Assembly (NCBI GenBank): GCA_903891335.1
Contig: CAITDX010000044.1
Location: 1-33,098 of the forward strand
Source: an uncultured bacterium
GTDB lineage: Bacteria > Patescibacteriota > Microgenomatia > UBA1400 > PJMF01
Reading direction: 5' to 3'
Length of the DNA stretch: 33,098 bases
The notes below the pieces were generated by a model. That model did no database searches and was not told where the DNA came from. It saw only the letters and a program-made list of their open reading frames with translations. A program made the translations under genes and the position numbers. Of the stretch, positions 1-7,091 are shown in pieces (the stretch's first letter is position 1; each line of letters starts with the position of its first letter).

Positions 1-861
1 AATAAACAAAATCAAAACAACTGAACTAAAAAGCAAGTAAGGAATGTCAAATTGCACCAGCGAACGATCGATCTCCCACCCACTAATGCTCGCTCCAAGG
101 CCCATCGCTACCGCAATGTTAACAACCGTCCCCCCAATTACATTACCGAGTGACAAAGCACTGGCACCGCGCAAAGCAGCACTAATTGCTACCACAATCT
201 CAGGTAAACTTGCCCCCAAACCGATTAAAAGTACGCCCACCGTCGCCTCACTCAAGCCAAGCTGACTCGCCAAGACTACGCCTTTGGCCAACACCACTTC
301 TGAGGATTTGGCAATAATCAGCAAACCTAATAAAAGTTGGGTCACATCTACGAAGCGAAGGCGGCGGCGCAATAATTTCCGCTTAAGCTTGTGCGCCGCC
401 GCCTCCAAAATATTCCGTCGACTAAGAAATGCCAAATACACAATGTACGCCAACACAAAAACAACACCTTCAGCTCGTGAAATCATCCCATCTCGACTGA
501 GAACATAAAAGGCTAAAATCGTTGCAATTGTCAGTGTTGAATCAAAGAATACTGTTTGCTTGCGAAAAATCACTGCCTTAAACAAGCCAGAAACTGCCAC
601 AATTAAAACCAACTGATTCATTGAGGCTCCAATTGCATTACCTACCACAATATTCGAATTATCTTGACCACCTAGCTTCTGCAGCGCCCCCATGACTGAA
701 ACCGTTATCTCGGGAAAACTTGTCCCTAAGGCCAAAATCGTCATCCCAATAAACCCCTCCGACATCGCCATCGAACGAGCAATGCGCAGAGCAGCCTTGG
801 TAATCAAATTTGCCCCCAGCCACAGACACACTAGGCTTAAAAAGAAAATGGACAGAGTCAT
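1..861 (-). CDS. Na+/Ca2+ exchanger family (CaCA) membrane antiporter, C-terminus off window
   Basis: The minus strand is open from an ATG at 861 to the left edge (287 codons seen, no stop reached). The translation is strongly hydrophobic and holds the two alpha repeats that define the CaCA superfamily (bacterial YrbG/CaxA type). Repeat 1 has GTSFPE at residues 46-51 followed by GNAIGAS near 74-80; repeat 2 has GLGASLPE at 214-221 followed by GNVIGG near 229-234. The conserved acidic residue of each repeat (E51, E221) binds cation in characterised members. A basic cytoplasmic loop (about residues 148-170) separates the halves. The likely role is exchange of Na+ or H+ against Ca2+ across the cytoplasmic membrane; ion specificity cannot be read from sequence. 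It is divergent from the zinc operon to its right, and no shared regulation is evident. Confidence 0.9.
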   Translation of the reverse strand, partial: MTLSIFFLSLVCLWLGANLITKAALRIARSMAMSEGFIGMTILALGTSFPEITVSVMGALQKLGGQDNSNIVVGNAIGASMNQLVLIVAVSGLFKAVIFRKQTVFFDSTLTIATILAFYVLSRDGMISRAEGVVFVLAYIVYLAFLSRRNILEAAAHKLKRKLLRRRLRFVDVTQLLLGLLIIAKSSEVVLAKGVVLASQLGLSEATVGVLLIGLGASLPEIVVAISAALRGASALSLGNVIGGTVVNIAVAMGLGASISGWEIDRSLVQFDIPYLLFSSVVLILFI

Positions 862-939
862 CAACTATTAATTAAAACAGAAATAAACCGGAAAACATAG
901 CAACAAGACTATGTTTTGGCGACACCTACTGACTTGCCA

Positions 940-968
940 TTGACTTATTGCAACTAAGTTGCAATAAT
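940..968 (+). promoter_or_regulatory. Promoter of the zur-znu operon (TTGACT-17-AATAAT)
   Basis: The -35 box TTGACT lies at 940-945 and the -10 box AATAAT at 963-968, with a 17-bp spacer. The first transcribed base should fall at or next to the ATG at 975, giving a leaderless mRNA. The spacer is filled by the palindrome at 945-967, so a bound repressor would block polymerase directly. Confidence 0.7.
945..967. promoter_or_regulatory. Perfect 23-bp palindrome, candidate Zur/Fur operator
   Basis: The half-site TTATTGCAACT (945-955) is followed by a single central A (956) and its exact reverse complement (957-967). An 11-1-11 perfect palindrome has the size and symmetry of Fur-family operators. 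It covers the promoter spacer directly before a Fur-family regulator and a zinc ABC transporter, so zinc-dependent autorepression is the natural reading. The symmetry and position are directly seen; the binding protein is inferred. Confidence 0.75.
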
Positions 969-974
969 ATCCAC

Positions 975-1382
975 ATGTCAGCGAATCTACAGCAACAACT
1001 GCAGCATCGAGGCCACCGTCTAACCAAACAACGCCAGGCGATTCTAGCGATCCTCAGTCATACCCCACAAAGCGTAGCAATGATTCGCCACACTCTTCAT
1101 GAACAAGGTTTTCATTTCGATAAAACTACCATTTATCGCAACCTCCATAGCCTAGTTCAGCATGGTTTGGTTCTCGCCACGAAACTGCAAGATGACGGCC
1201 TGTATTATGAATTAGCTAGCCACCATCACCACCATCACGTCCAGTGTCAAAACTGCGGCAGAATCGAAGATATTGAGCTAGACGAGCACGCTCTCCTACA
1301 AAATGCAGCCGCTCACAGCACATTCGCTATTAAACAACATCAATTAGAATTTTTTGGGATTTGTCCTCAGTGTCAATCGTAG
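975..1382 (+). CDS. zur: Fur-family metalloregulator, probably Zur
   Basis: This is a 135-residue Fur-family repressor: N-terminal winged helix (GHRLTKQRQAIL ... TTIYRNLHSLVQHGL) and a C-terminal metal-binding dimerisation domain with a six-His run followed by CQNCG (about residues 90-101) and a second CPQC at the C-terminus. The two CxxC pairs match the structural zinc site of the family. An in-frame ATG at 948 overlaps the palindrome and the -10 region, so 975 is chosen as the start; it coincides with the predicted transcription start. It is the first gene of an operon with a zinc-type ABC transporter (19-nt gap to the next gene), which favours Zur over Fur, Mur or PerR. Zinc is expected as co-repressor. 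Metal specificity is inferred from context. Confidence 0.82.
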   Translation: MSANLQQQLQHRGHRLTKQRQAILAILSHTPQSVAMIRHTLHEQGFHFDKTTIYRNLHSLVQHGLVLATKLQDDGLYYELASHHHHHHVQCQNCGRIEDIELDEHALLQNAAAHSTFAIKQHQLEFFGICPQCQS

Positions 1383-1401
1383 CCTTACGAAATTAGTAAC
1401 T

Positions 1402-2373
1402 ATGCAAAAGAAAATTAGCATTATCATCTTACTTGCTCTCAGTGTCATCGGAGCTTGGTTTTTTGGCCGCATGCTCACAAGCACATCACAAATAGCACAG
1501 CCAACACCCTCAGCAACAAGCGACCAGCTCCAAATATACACAAGTTTTTATCCACTTTATTTCTTCACTACTGAAATTGTTGGTGACAAAGCGCAGGTAC
1601 ATAACCTGACTCAAGCAGGCGTTGAACCCCATGATTTCGAACCCGGCACGCAAGATTTAAGGCAGCTGAGTCAAGCCGACTTAGTCATTGGTAATGGACT
1701 TGGTTTCGAGCCATGGCTCGAGAAATTTGCCGAAAACATTCCTCAAGAAAAACTGATTCTTGCTAGTGATGAGATAACAGACACCCTCATTACGTCGGCA
1801 GACTTAGAAGGAGAACACAAAATAGACGAAGATCACGCCAAAGTCGGAACTGACCCTCACGTCTGGCTCGACCCAACTCTCGCCAGTAAACAAGTCGCAC
1901 TGATTAGCACCAAACTCCAAACACTTGATCCAAAGAATGCTTCACTCTATCAAGAAAACACCATGGTTTTACAACAAAAACTACAAACACTTGACCAACA
2001 GTTTCAACAAGGCTTGGCAAGTTGCCAATTGGACCACATTATTACCGCACATCAGGCGTTTGCCTATCTAGCTGCTCGCTATGGATTTAAACAACTCAGC
2101 ATCCTTGGCCTTAATCCAGAGGAAGAACCCAGTCCCAAGGCACTCGCTGAGCTCACACAACTAGCCAAAGACTATGCAATAACCCATGTTTTCTTCGAAA
2201 CTGCTTTGAGTTCAAGGTTAGCTGAGACTCTAGCGCAAGAAGTTGGTGCAAAGACACTTGTTTTCAACCCTCTCGAAAACTTAAGCATGGAAGAGCTACA
2301 AACAGGCACTAACTACTTCAGTGTGCAAGAAAAAAATCTGGCACATCTGCGCCAAGCTCTCAACTGCCAATAA
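1402..2373 (+). CDS. znuA: Zinc ABC transporter substrate-binding protein (ZnuA/TroA family)
   Basis: This is a cluster A-I (TroA/ZnuA) metal-binding protein of 323 residues. An N-terminal hydrophobic segment (about residues 5-22, IIILLALSVIGAWFF) looks like an uncleaved anchor or signal peptide; no lipobox Cys is seen. Metal ligands appear in the usual order: His in EPHDFEP, His in DPHVWLDP, His in TAHQAFAYLAARYG, and an acidic residue in FFETALSS. The loop before DPHVWLDP carries extra His/Asp/Glu residues (EGEHKIDEDHAK), a short form of the His-rich loop of zinc-specific members. A longer in-frame ORF overlaps the previous gene; the ATG at 1402 gives the signal segment immediately, so it is used. 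It delivers metal to the permease and ATPase encoded just downstream. Manganese cannot be excluded from sequence alone. Confidence 0.9.
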   Translation: MQKKISIIILLALSVIGAWFFGRMLTSTSQIAQPTPSATSDQLQIYTSFYPLYFFTTEIVGDKAQVHNLTQAGVEPHDFEPGTQDLRQLSQADLVIGNGLGFEPWLEKFAENIPQEKLILASDEITDTLITSADLEGEHKIDEDHAKVGTDPHVWLDPTLASKQVALISTKLQTLDPKNASLYQENTMVLQQKLQTLDQQFQQGLASCQLDHIITAHQAFAYLAARYGFKQLSILGLNPEEEPSPKALAELTQLAKDYAITHVFFETALSSRLAETLAQEVGAKTLVFNPLENLSMEELQTGTNYFSVQEKNLAHLRQALNCQ

Positions 2374-2383
2374 CACACTATAT

Positions 2384-3094
2384 ATGTCTACACCCATTAT
2401 TGAACTCAAGCACGTTAGTTATCGCTACCAACAAGAACTCGTTTTGCGTGATGTTTCTCTCCAAGTTAAAAGTGGAGATTTTCTAGGATTAGTGGGACCA
2501 AATGGAGGAGGCAAGAGCACGTTGCTGAAACTCATCCTTGGTTTACTACCATTACAAACCGGCGCGTTGCAACTCTTCGGACAGAAGCAGCAACAGTTTC
2601 GTGATTGGCATAAAATTGGTTATGTTGCACAACGAAGCTTCATCAAGCACGCACAACCAGTCACTGTCACAGAAGTTCTAGAAATGACTGGCGCTTCTGC
2701 AAGTGAAATCATGCGCGCCCTAGAACTAGTCGATTTGCTCAATCAAAAGCACAAAAACATCGCTGAGCTCTCTGGTGGTCAAGAACAACGAGTATTTATC
2801 GCTCGCGCGCTACTAAATCAACCACAACTTCTCATCCTTGATGAGCCAACCGTAGGCGTTGATCAGAAATCACAAAACTCCTTTTACGAATTACTCAACC
2901 ACCTCAATCAAGCCCATCAACTCAGCATTATCTTGGTTTCTCATGAAGTTGACCTAATCAGTTCCAGTGTCAAAAACCTTGCTTGCATCAATCAATCTTT
3001 GCTCTATCATGGCCATCCTGATGCGCTTCGTGACGAGCAGCTGATTAGCAAAGTCTATGGCAGCAAACAGCAATTAATCACCCATCACCACTAA
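2384..3094 (+). CDS. znuC: Zinc ABC transporter ATP-binding protein
   Basis: This ABC ATPase of about 236 residues powers the transporter. It shows Walker A (GPNGGGKST, about residues 35-43), the Q-loop region (IGYVAQRS), the signature (ELSGGQEQR), Walker B (LLILDEP) with the D-loop (VGVD), and the switch His (VSHE). The ATG at 2384 lies 10 nt after the znuA stop; an upstream in-frame ATG at 2321 lies inside znuA and is rejected because the family N-terminus (IIELKHVSYRY) begins right after 2384. No Shine-Dalgarno is visible, so translation probably depends on coupling or an unstructured start region. Confidence 0.92.
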   Translation: MSTPIIELKHVSYRYQQELVLRDVSLQVKSGDFLGLVGPNGGGKSTLLKLILGLLPLQTGALQLFGQKQQQFRDWHKIGYVAQRSFIKHAQPVTVTEVLEMTGASASEIMRALELVDLLNQKHKNIAELSGGQEQRVFIARALLNQPQLLILDEPTVGVDQKSQNSFYELLNHLNQAHQLSIILVSHEVDLISSSVKNLACINQSLLYHGHPDALRDEQLISKVYGSKQQLITHHH

Positions 3095-3097
3095 ACT

Positions 3098-3898
3098 ATG
3101 TTAGAAATTTTTACCTATGGCTTTATGAATCGCGCTCTGATTGCAGGCTTAATTGTGGCTTGCATTGCTCCGGCGATTGGCAATTTTCTGATGATGAAAA
3201 AATTATCACTGGTAGCCGACACGCTTTCACACATGGCACTCATTGGAGTGGCCATCGGCCTACTCACTAATCAAGAACCGATGTTTACCACGTTGCTTGT
3301 CACCATCGTTACTGCTTGGATTATCAATCAATTACAAGTCAATCGTCGTCTTGATGCACCTGCCATTCTCGCCATGCTCAATCCAACCGGCCTGGCGATT
3401 GCATTGATTTTGATTAGTCTAGCCAAAGGTTTTAATAGCAATCTTTTCAGTTATCTCTTTGGCAGCATTAGCACTGTCAGTCAGACTGAAATTTGGCCAA
3501 TTGCCGCGCTTGGACTCATCGTATTTGGCAGTATTACTTGGTTTTATCAAAAATTAGTGTTTACTGTTTTTGATCAAGAAGGAGCTCGGGTTAAGGGAAT
3601 TGCAGTTGACCACCTCAATTTACTACTAATGACGCTCACTGCCATCACTGTTGCCCTCAGCATGAAAGTGGTGGGAGCACTCCTAGTAAGTGCGCTCATG
3701 GTTATTCCCAGTATGACTGGGGCGTTGCTTGGAACGAGTTTCCGCCAGAGTTTTATCTATAGCCTAGTAGTATCAATGCTGGCTGTTTTTTTGGGATTGG
3801 TGCTGGCTTTTTATCTCAATTTACCTGCTGGCGCAACCATTGTTTTAGTTGCCCTTGGACTCTTTGCCGTCGCCTTTTTAGTCAAGCGCCGAAACTAG
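3098..3898 (+). CDS. znuB: Zinc ABC transporter permease
   Basis: This ABC-3 family integral membrane protein (266 residues) has about eight or more hydrophobic segments along its length, starting LEIFTYGFMNRALIAG. The family-typical LVADTLSHMALIG (about residues 37-49) is the region that contacts the ATPase, and the C-terminal half carries MKVVGALLVSALMVIP. It starts 3 nt after the znuC stop and completes the operon. Its stop (3896-3898) overlaps the convergent DUF1801 gene by 4 bp. Size and topology fit ZnuB/MntB-type permeases. Confidence 0.92.
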   Translation: MLEIFTYGFMNRALIAGLIVACIAPAIGNFLMMKKLSLVADTLSHMALIGVAIGLLTNQEPMFTTLLVTIVTAWIINQLQVNRRLDAPAILAMLNPTGLAIALILISLAKGFNSNLFSYLFGSISTVSQTEIWPIAALGLIVFGSITWFYQKLVFTVFDQEGARVKGIAVDHLNLLLMTLTAITVALSMKVVGALLVSALMVIPSMTGALLGTSFRQSFIYSLVVSMLAVFLGLVLAFYLNLPAGATIVLVALGLFAVAFLVKRRN

Positions 3899-4266
3899 TT
3901 TTGGTTTTTCTTTTGCATTTCCCGTTTAATTTCTTGGAGGCGAAAATCCAGGATTTTTTTCAATAATTCCTGAGGCACTGGCTTATCCAAGGGTAATTGA
4001 ATCGTTCCCTTAGAAGTTTTGTATATTTGTAATTCTTGCTGAAAATGAGCAATCGCAGCAGATCCAGGAAAAATTCCTAAGTGATTTTTAAATACCGCCA
4101 CATGCACCAAATGCTTGCCTGTCACATCAAAGGTGGGGATGCCATAACTCATGACTTCCTGAGCTGTTGGGGCAAGCTCATAAACCAGATTCTTAATAGT
4201 GTGCAATAACTTTTGAATGGTCGGCGAAAATGTTGCACTATATTCATCGAAAAGTGTTTGTGACAT
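3895..4266 (-). CDS. DUF1801 family protein (YdhG-like)
   Basis: About 123 residues with the DUF1801/YdhG pattern: an N-terminal helical segment (FDEYSATFSPTIQKLLHTIKNLV), PTAQEVMSYGIPTF, a His-containing strand (KHLVHVAVFKNHLGIFPG), then SKGTIQLPLDKPVP and a C-terminal helix ending in Lys. Family members are small, some fold like the bacterial homologue of frataxin, and no general function is established. The start at 4266 is preferred over an in-frame ATG at 4275 because the latter lies inside a TATAAT box (minus strand, 4279-4274) that sits 7 nt before the chosen ATG, the layout of a leaderless gene. It is convergent with znuB. Confidence 0.85.
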   Translation of the reverse strand: MSQTLFDEYSATFSPTIQKLLHTIKNLVYELAPTAQEVMSYGIPTFDVTGKHLVHVAVFKNHLGIFPGSAAIAHFQQELQIYKTSKGTIQLPLDKPVPQELLKKILDFRLQEIKREMQKKNQN

Positions 4267-4331
4267 AAATCCCATTATAAAGCCCTTTTTACCAGAAAAA
4301 TTCTCAAAATTTTAGATATAATGCGCAGGCA

Positions 4332-4778
4332 GTGGAAAGAAAAAAAATATACATCGATATAGAAGTATCTAAAATGCTTACCTTACTTCTAAGAGATTCG
4401 AATATCCCTGAGAAGGAAGTCGTTGATAGGCTTGGCGCAGAAATAGATGCCGAATTACATCCAGACGAAGATTCTCCTCGCTTATCAGCCAGTCAAATTG
4501 AAAAAAATATGAAAGATGGTGGAAAGCGGTATGATGAATTTTTCTTTGGCACACTCACTCGATTGGAAGATGGAACAACTGTCGATCTAGGAGTCAGTAA
4601 AATCATTGTCGCAGATTTGCTCGCTCAAGGTTTCTCTGAAGGAGAAGTGAGAGAACAAGTGGGAGAAACCATTTGGCTCTTAGTACAACCACCAAAGAAG
4701 GAAGAGGAAAAGAAAGAGAAGAAAAAAACAGTTGGAAAAAGAATTTGGGACCTCGGGAAAAAATTAATAAAAAAATAA
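4332..4778 (+). CDS. Hypothetical acidic protein with Lys-rich C-terminal tail, GTG start
   Basis: A 148-residue soluble protein that I do not recognise. The first 125 residues are rich in Glu/Asp and look globular alpha/beta (LLRDSNIPEKEVVDRLG; GTLTRLEDGTTVDLGVSKIIVADLLAQGFSEGEVREQVGE), followed by a highly charged Lys/Glu linker and a short amphipathic basic tail (GKRIWDLGKKLIKK) that could touch membrane or nucleic acid. The GTG at 4332 lies 9 nt after TATAAT (4317-4322), so it is close to leaderless and has no Shine-Dalgarno. It is divergent from the DUF1801 gene and ends just before the inverted-repeat block at 4790. Confidence 0.65.
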   Translation: MERKKIYIDIEVSKMLTLLLRDSNIPEKEVVDRLGAEIDAELHPDEDSPRLSASQIEKNMKDGGKRYDEFFFGTLTRLEDGTTVDLGVSKIIVADLLAQGFSEGEVREQVGETIWLLVQPPKKEEEKKEKKKTVGKRIWDLGKKLIKK

Positions 4779-4789
4779 GTTAGATGATG

Positions 4790-4807
4790 GAGTGGGTGAC
4801 CAGAATC
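4790..4807 (-). repeat. Partial copy of the 3' end of tRNA-Gly
   Basis: The 18 bases at 4790-4807 match 5017-5034, the 3' end of the intact tRNA-Gly plus the adjoining bases, at 17 of 18 positions, including a 14-base identical run (GGGTGACCAGAATC on the plus strand). The rest of a tRNA does not follow. It may be a decayed tandem tRNA or the duplicated att core of a small element inserted at the tRNA gene. Confidence 0.6.
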
Positions 4808-4869
4808 TGAGCTTGCTCACTTCGCCAGCATAATTTTCGTTTCACTACAATTATCGCGCTGGCTCTGGT
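4799..4869. repeat. Nested inverted repeats (three stem segments)
   Basis: ACCAGA (4799-4804) pairs with TCTGGT (4864-4869); GCCAGC (4824-4829) pairs with GCTGGC (4858-4863); ATAATT (4830-4835) pairs with AATTAT (4849-4854), with a 3-nt bulge between the last two. A small local hairpin TGAGC-TT-GCTCA sits in the left internal loop. There is no coding potential that I can see here. Confidence 0.5.
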
Positions 4870-4882
4870 TCCGCTTCCTCAT

Positions 4883-4938
4883 ATAACTAAGTATAGTGCA
4901 CCTCGCTTGTGCTCGTCTTGCACTATGTACTTAGTTAT
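4883..4938. repeat. Long imperfect inverted repeat
   Basis: An 18-nt left arm (4883-4900, beginning ATAACTAAGTA and ending TAGTGCA) is complementary to a 20-nt right arm (4919-4938) except for a 2-nt bulge; the loop is 18 nt. There is no T tract on either side, so it does not look like an intrinsic terminator. Together with the preceding repeat block it fills the gene-free stretch between the hypothetical gene and tRNA-Gly. Confidence 0.6.
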
Positions 4939-4978
4939 CGAACTTAATAAAGCCCTCACTTTGCTTCATCACATTCAA

Positions 4979-5005
4979 ATAAAAAAAACGACTCTTTCGA
5001 GTCGT
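4979..5005 (-). terminator. Intrinsic terminator of tRNA-Gly
   Basis: Stem ACGACTC (4988-4994) / GAGTCGT (4999-5005) with a 4-nt loop; on the minus strand it is followed by a run of eight T. It lies 12 nt beyond the tRNA 3' end. A T-rich stretch follows on the plus strand too (5007-5012), so it could work in both directions. Confidence 0.85.
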
Positions 5006-5017
5006 CTTTTTTATTTG

Positions 5018-5088
5018 AGCGGGTGACCAGAATCGAACTGGCTTCTTCTCCTTGGAAGGGAGACATACTACCGGTGTACTACACCCGC
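5018..5088 (-). tRNA. tRNA-Gly (anticodon UCC)
   Basis: A 71-nt cloverleaf on the minus strand: acceptor stem GCGGGTG/CACCCGC, D arm GTAC/GTAT, anticodon stem TCTCC/GGAGA with loop CTTCCAA (anticodon TCC), T arm CCAG-TTCGATT-CTGG, discriminator T as usual for bacterial tRNA-Gly. CCA is not encoded. A promoter TTGTTT-16-TATAGT lies just upstream on the minus strand (-10 at about 5096-5101), and an intrinsic terminator follows. Confidence 0.95.
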
Positions 5089-5141
5089 GGTGGTCTACTA
5101 TACCAAAAAAGTAAACCAAAACAAACAGCCACATTTTACCT

Positions 5142-6182
5142 TCAAAAGGTGACTGCGTCAAAAGCACGTAATGCTTTTTGGACTGCAAACAGCTGAATAG
5201 TAGGGTTGCTACTAGCATCAAAAAAACTAAATGAAGCAAAGGGGCCAGGGCTACCTTTCATAATAAATGGCGTCACGGCTTTGACCCGAGAATCGATCCA
5301 AATATATCGAAGCGCATATAAATAATACTCAGACAAATAATAGTTGGTCAGATACGAAGATGCCCAGCCAGTTTCGGTAATAAAAACTTTGAAGTCATAG
5401 CCGGTTTTATTTTTAAGCCAAGTCAGTTCATGTAAAAATCCCCGCAATGAGTTTTGGCCAGTACGCTTGGGTGAGGCAGCAAAATCTGGATTGGGATATG
5501 AGTGTGAGTTCCAATAGTCAATCGTGTCAAAGATATCAGGATCGAAATGTACCATACTCTCCAAATAGGCGAAAGCTTCCCGAGTATCTGCAGTATTACT
5601 CGCTGCCAAATCCATCGCTGCTGGCAAAATTCTAAAGTTTCGCTCCTCAGAACGGAACCAATCGCTGGTAAAACGCAAAATTGACGCATAGAGGAGAGGA
5701 TCGAGTCTATTACCCCATTCTTTGGCATGATTAACTTCATTGAAAACAATCACAAATTTCTCATCCTGACGCCAATCCAAACTCGATAAAAAACGAGCTA
5801 AGTCAGTAATATCGCGTCGCGTCGGAATTTCCCAGGCTCCAATTTCAGGGTTGAAGCGCGTGCTTAAGCGTACAATAGGGATGAGCTTGAGTCGGTAAGC
5901 CTCGTCAAAGAATTGTTGCCACTCAGTCCGCTTACTCAAATCATCTAAAGTTACGGGAATAGTCACATAGCGCCATTCCTCATCTGTATATACTCGACGA
6001 ACATCAGCAATTTCACCCGGATGCAAAATATGCATGCCTAAGACATTACCTGTGTTAGCATTTGCTGCAGAAGGCCAAAACAAAGTTGCGCTCAAAAACC
6101 ATAAGGATAAGCCCACTCCAACACTCATGTAAGTGCGAAAAATCCCGGCTATATGAGTCAATTTTGATTGATAATTAGGCAT
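5142..6182 (-). CDS. Exported glycoside-hydrolase-like protein (clan GH-A type TIM barrel)
   Basis: A 346-residue protein with an N-terminal signal/anchor (about residues 18-43, hydrophobic core VGVGLSLWFLSATLFW, possible cleavage after ANA). The body reads as a TIM barrel. The two glutamates expected in clan GH-A enzymes are placed as usual: acid/base E149 at the end of a strand in VFNEVNH, and nucleophile E270 in VFITETGW; YWNSHSYPNP (about 223-232) supplies a typical active-site His/Tyr region. The substrate is unknown; GH39- or GH5-like glycosidases are the nearest types I can name. It should act outside the membrane, on glycans of a host, neighbours or the cell itself. It is divergent from another exported wall-type enzyme across a 44-bp gap. 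Confidence 0.75.
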   Translation of the reverse strand: MPNYQSKLTHIAGIFRTYMSVGVGLSLWFLSATLFWPSAANANTGNVLGMHILHPGEIADVRRVYTDEEWRYVTIPVTLDDLSKRTEWQQFFDEAYRLKLIPIVRLSTRFNPEIGAWEIPTRRDITDLARFLSSLDWRQDEKFVIVFNEVNHAKEWGNRLDPLLYASILRFTSDWFRSEERNFRILPAAMDLAASNTADTREAFAYLESMVHFDPDIFDTIDYWNSHSYPNPDFAASPKRTGQNSLRGFLHELTWLKNKTGYDFKVFITETGWASSYLTNYYLSEYYLYALRYIWIDSRVKAVTPFIMKGSPGPFASFSFFDASSNPTIQLFAVQKALRAFDAVTF

Positions 6183-6226
6183 TTTTATTCACTTATTTTA
6201 GCATAAATGGTATACTAAAAAAAGAG

Positions 6227-6898
6227 ATGCAAAAGTTCTTCTTTGTTTTTAGTTGGTTTTTAGTATCAGCTGCAGCAGTACTTGTTGGTGCTTCAGCATA
6301 TAGTTTTTATTTCCTAGCCCAAGCCAATGGCGCACCCTCTCGCTTCGAAGGAACACAGCTGCAAAAAATTGCTGCTGCCAACCCAGCCAACCAAGGTGAT
6401 AGCCTACTGGTCACCACGATCATCGAGAGTGAAGATGCTCGAGCGGAACTCGTAGCTAAGTTTCTCGAACGTCACAACTCACCCATGCAACCTTATGATT
6501 ACTATGGTCGCAAACTAGTTGAAATTGCTGATCGCTATCATATTGACTTCCGCCTCCTGCCAGCCATTGCCATGCAGGAATCCAATCTCTGCCGCAATAC
6601 CAACCCCGGAGCTCCCAACAATTGTCTTGGCTTTGGGATTCATAAACGCGGCACCCTCGACTTTGATAGCTATGAGGCAGGTTTCGAGCGAGCCGGGAGA
6701 GAATTGAAAGCCTATTACATTGACCGTGGCTTGACTACTGTCGAGCTCATCGAGAGCAAATACACTCCTAGCAGCAATGGCTCCTGGGCCAGTTCAGTCA
6801 ATCAATGGATGGCGGAAATGCGCTATGACGATCGCCAGTTGGGGAGAGAACTCAAAGACAACACCAGCGTCACTGAATTTGCCAAACCAAGTCCTTAG
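6227..6898 (+). CDS. Membrane-anchored lysozyme/glucosaminidase-like protein
   Basis: A 223-residue protein with one N-terminal membrane segment (about residues 4-31) and an extracytoplasmic domain resembling bacterial glucosaminidase/lytic-transglycosylase modules: KLVEIADRYHIDFRLLPAIAMQESNLC (split here for length: catalytic candidate E118 in AMQES), then NNCLGFGIH and a helical C-terminal part ending in SWASSVNQWMAEM. Two Cys (C122 and C133, approximately) could form a disulfide. The likely role is cleavage or remodelling of peptidoglycan. TATACT (6211-6216) sits 10 nt before the ATG. The divergent neighbour is a glycoside-hydrolase-like protein, so the pair may be a small exported carbohydrate-active module. 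Confidence 0.7.
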   Translation: MQKFFFVFSWFLVSAAAVLVGASAYSFYFLAQANGAPSRFEGTQLQKIAAANPANQGDSLLVTTIIESEDARAELVAKFLERHNSPMQPYDYYGRKLVEIADRYHIDFRLLPAIAMQESNLCRNTNPGAPNNCLGFGIHKRGTLDFDSYEAGFERAGRELKAYYIDRGLTTVELIESKYTPSSNGSWASSVNQWMAEMRYDDRQLGRELKDNTSVTEFAKPSP

Positions 6899-6953
6899 GG
6901 CCGTGTCTTAGACAACCATCTACTTGAGTTGTTTTGATCTATTTTATTTACTA

Positions 6954-6981
6954 TTGATTATCTTATAATATTTGATATAAT
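6954..6981 (+). promoter_or_regulatory. Promoter of the short RNA (TTGATT-16-TATAAT)
   Basis: TTGATT at 6954-6959 and a perfect TATAAT at 6976-6981 are separated by 16 bp in an otherwise gene-free AT-rich stretch. A second TATAAT at 6964-6969 lies inside the spacer. Transcription should begin near 6988. Confidence 0.7.
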
Positions 6982-6987
6982 ACCCAT

Positions 6988-7064
6988 TAACTCAGAAGGT
7001 TATTCCTCACCGGGATTTACGTTCTGAGATCAAAACATCCCACTAAAAAATGGTGGGATTTTTT
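6988..7064 (+). ncRNA. Putative short non-coding RNA of unknown family
   Basis: About 77 nt between a strong promoter and an intrinsic terminator, with no ORF. The predicted fold has a closing stem CTCAGAA (6991-6997) / TTCTGAG (7022-7028) around a 24-nt loop that can form a small inner stem (TTCC with GGGA), a single-stranded linker ATCAAAAC, then the terminator hairpin. It does not match SRP RNA, preQ1-I or tmRNA features that I know, and it is too short for 6S RNA. It is separate from the preceding gene (90 nt gap) and convergent with the small gene to its right. Confidence 0.6.
7037..7064 (+). terminator. Intrinsic terminator of the short RNA
   Basis: Stem ATCCCAC (7037-7043) / GTGGGAT (7053-7059), 9-nt loop, followed by six T (7059-7064). 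Confidence 0.85.
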
Positions 7065-7091
7065 GTGAAAGGTCAAAAAATGTCAGAAAGA

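Noticed and set aside
44..508. Plus-strand ORFs over the left edge
   Set aside because: They are antisense to the clear exchanger frame on the minus strand, which carries both family repeats.
6988..7064. Identity of the short RNA as SRP RNA, preQ1-I riboswitch or 6S RNA
   Set aside because: The SRP GGAA-tetraloop helix and the preQ1 core are absent, and it is too short for 6S RNA; a riboswitch would need a downstream gene on the same strand.
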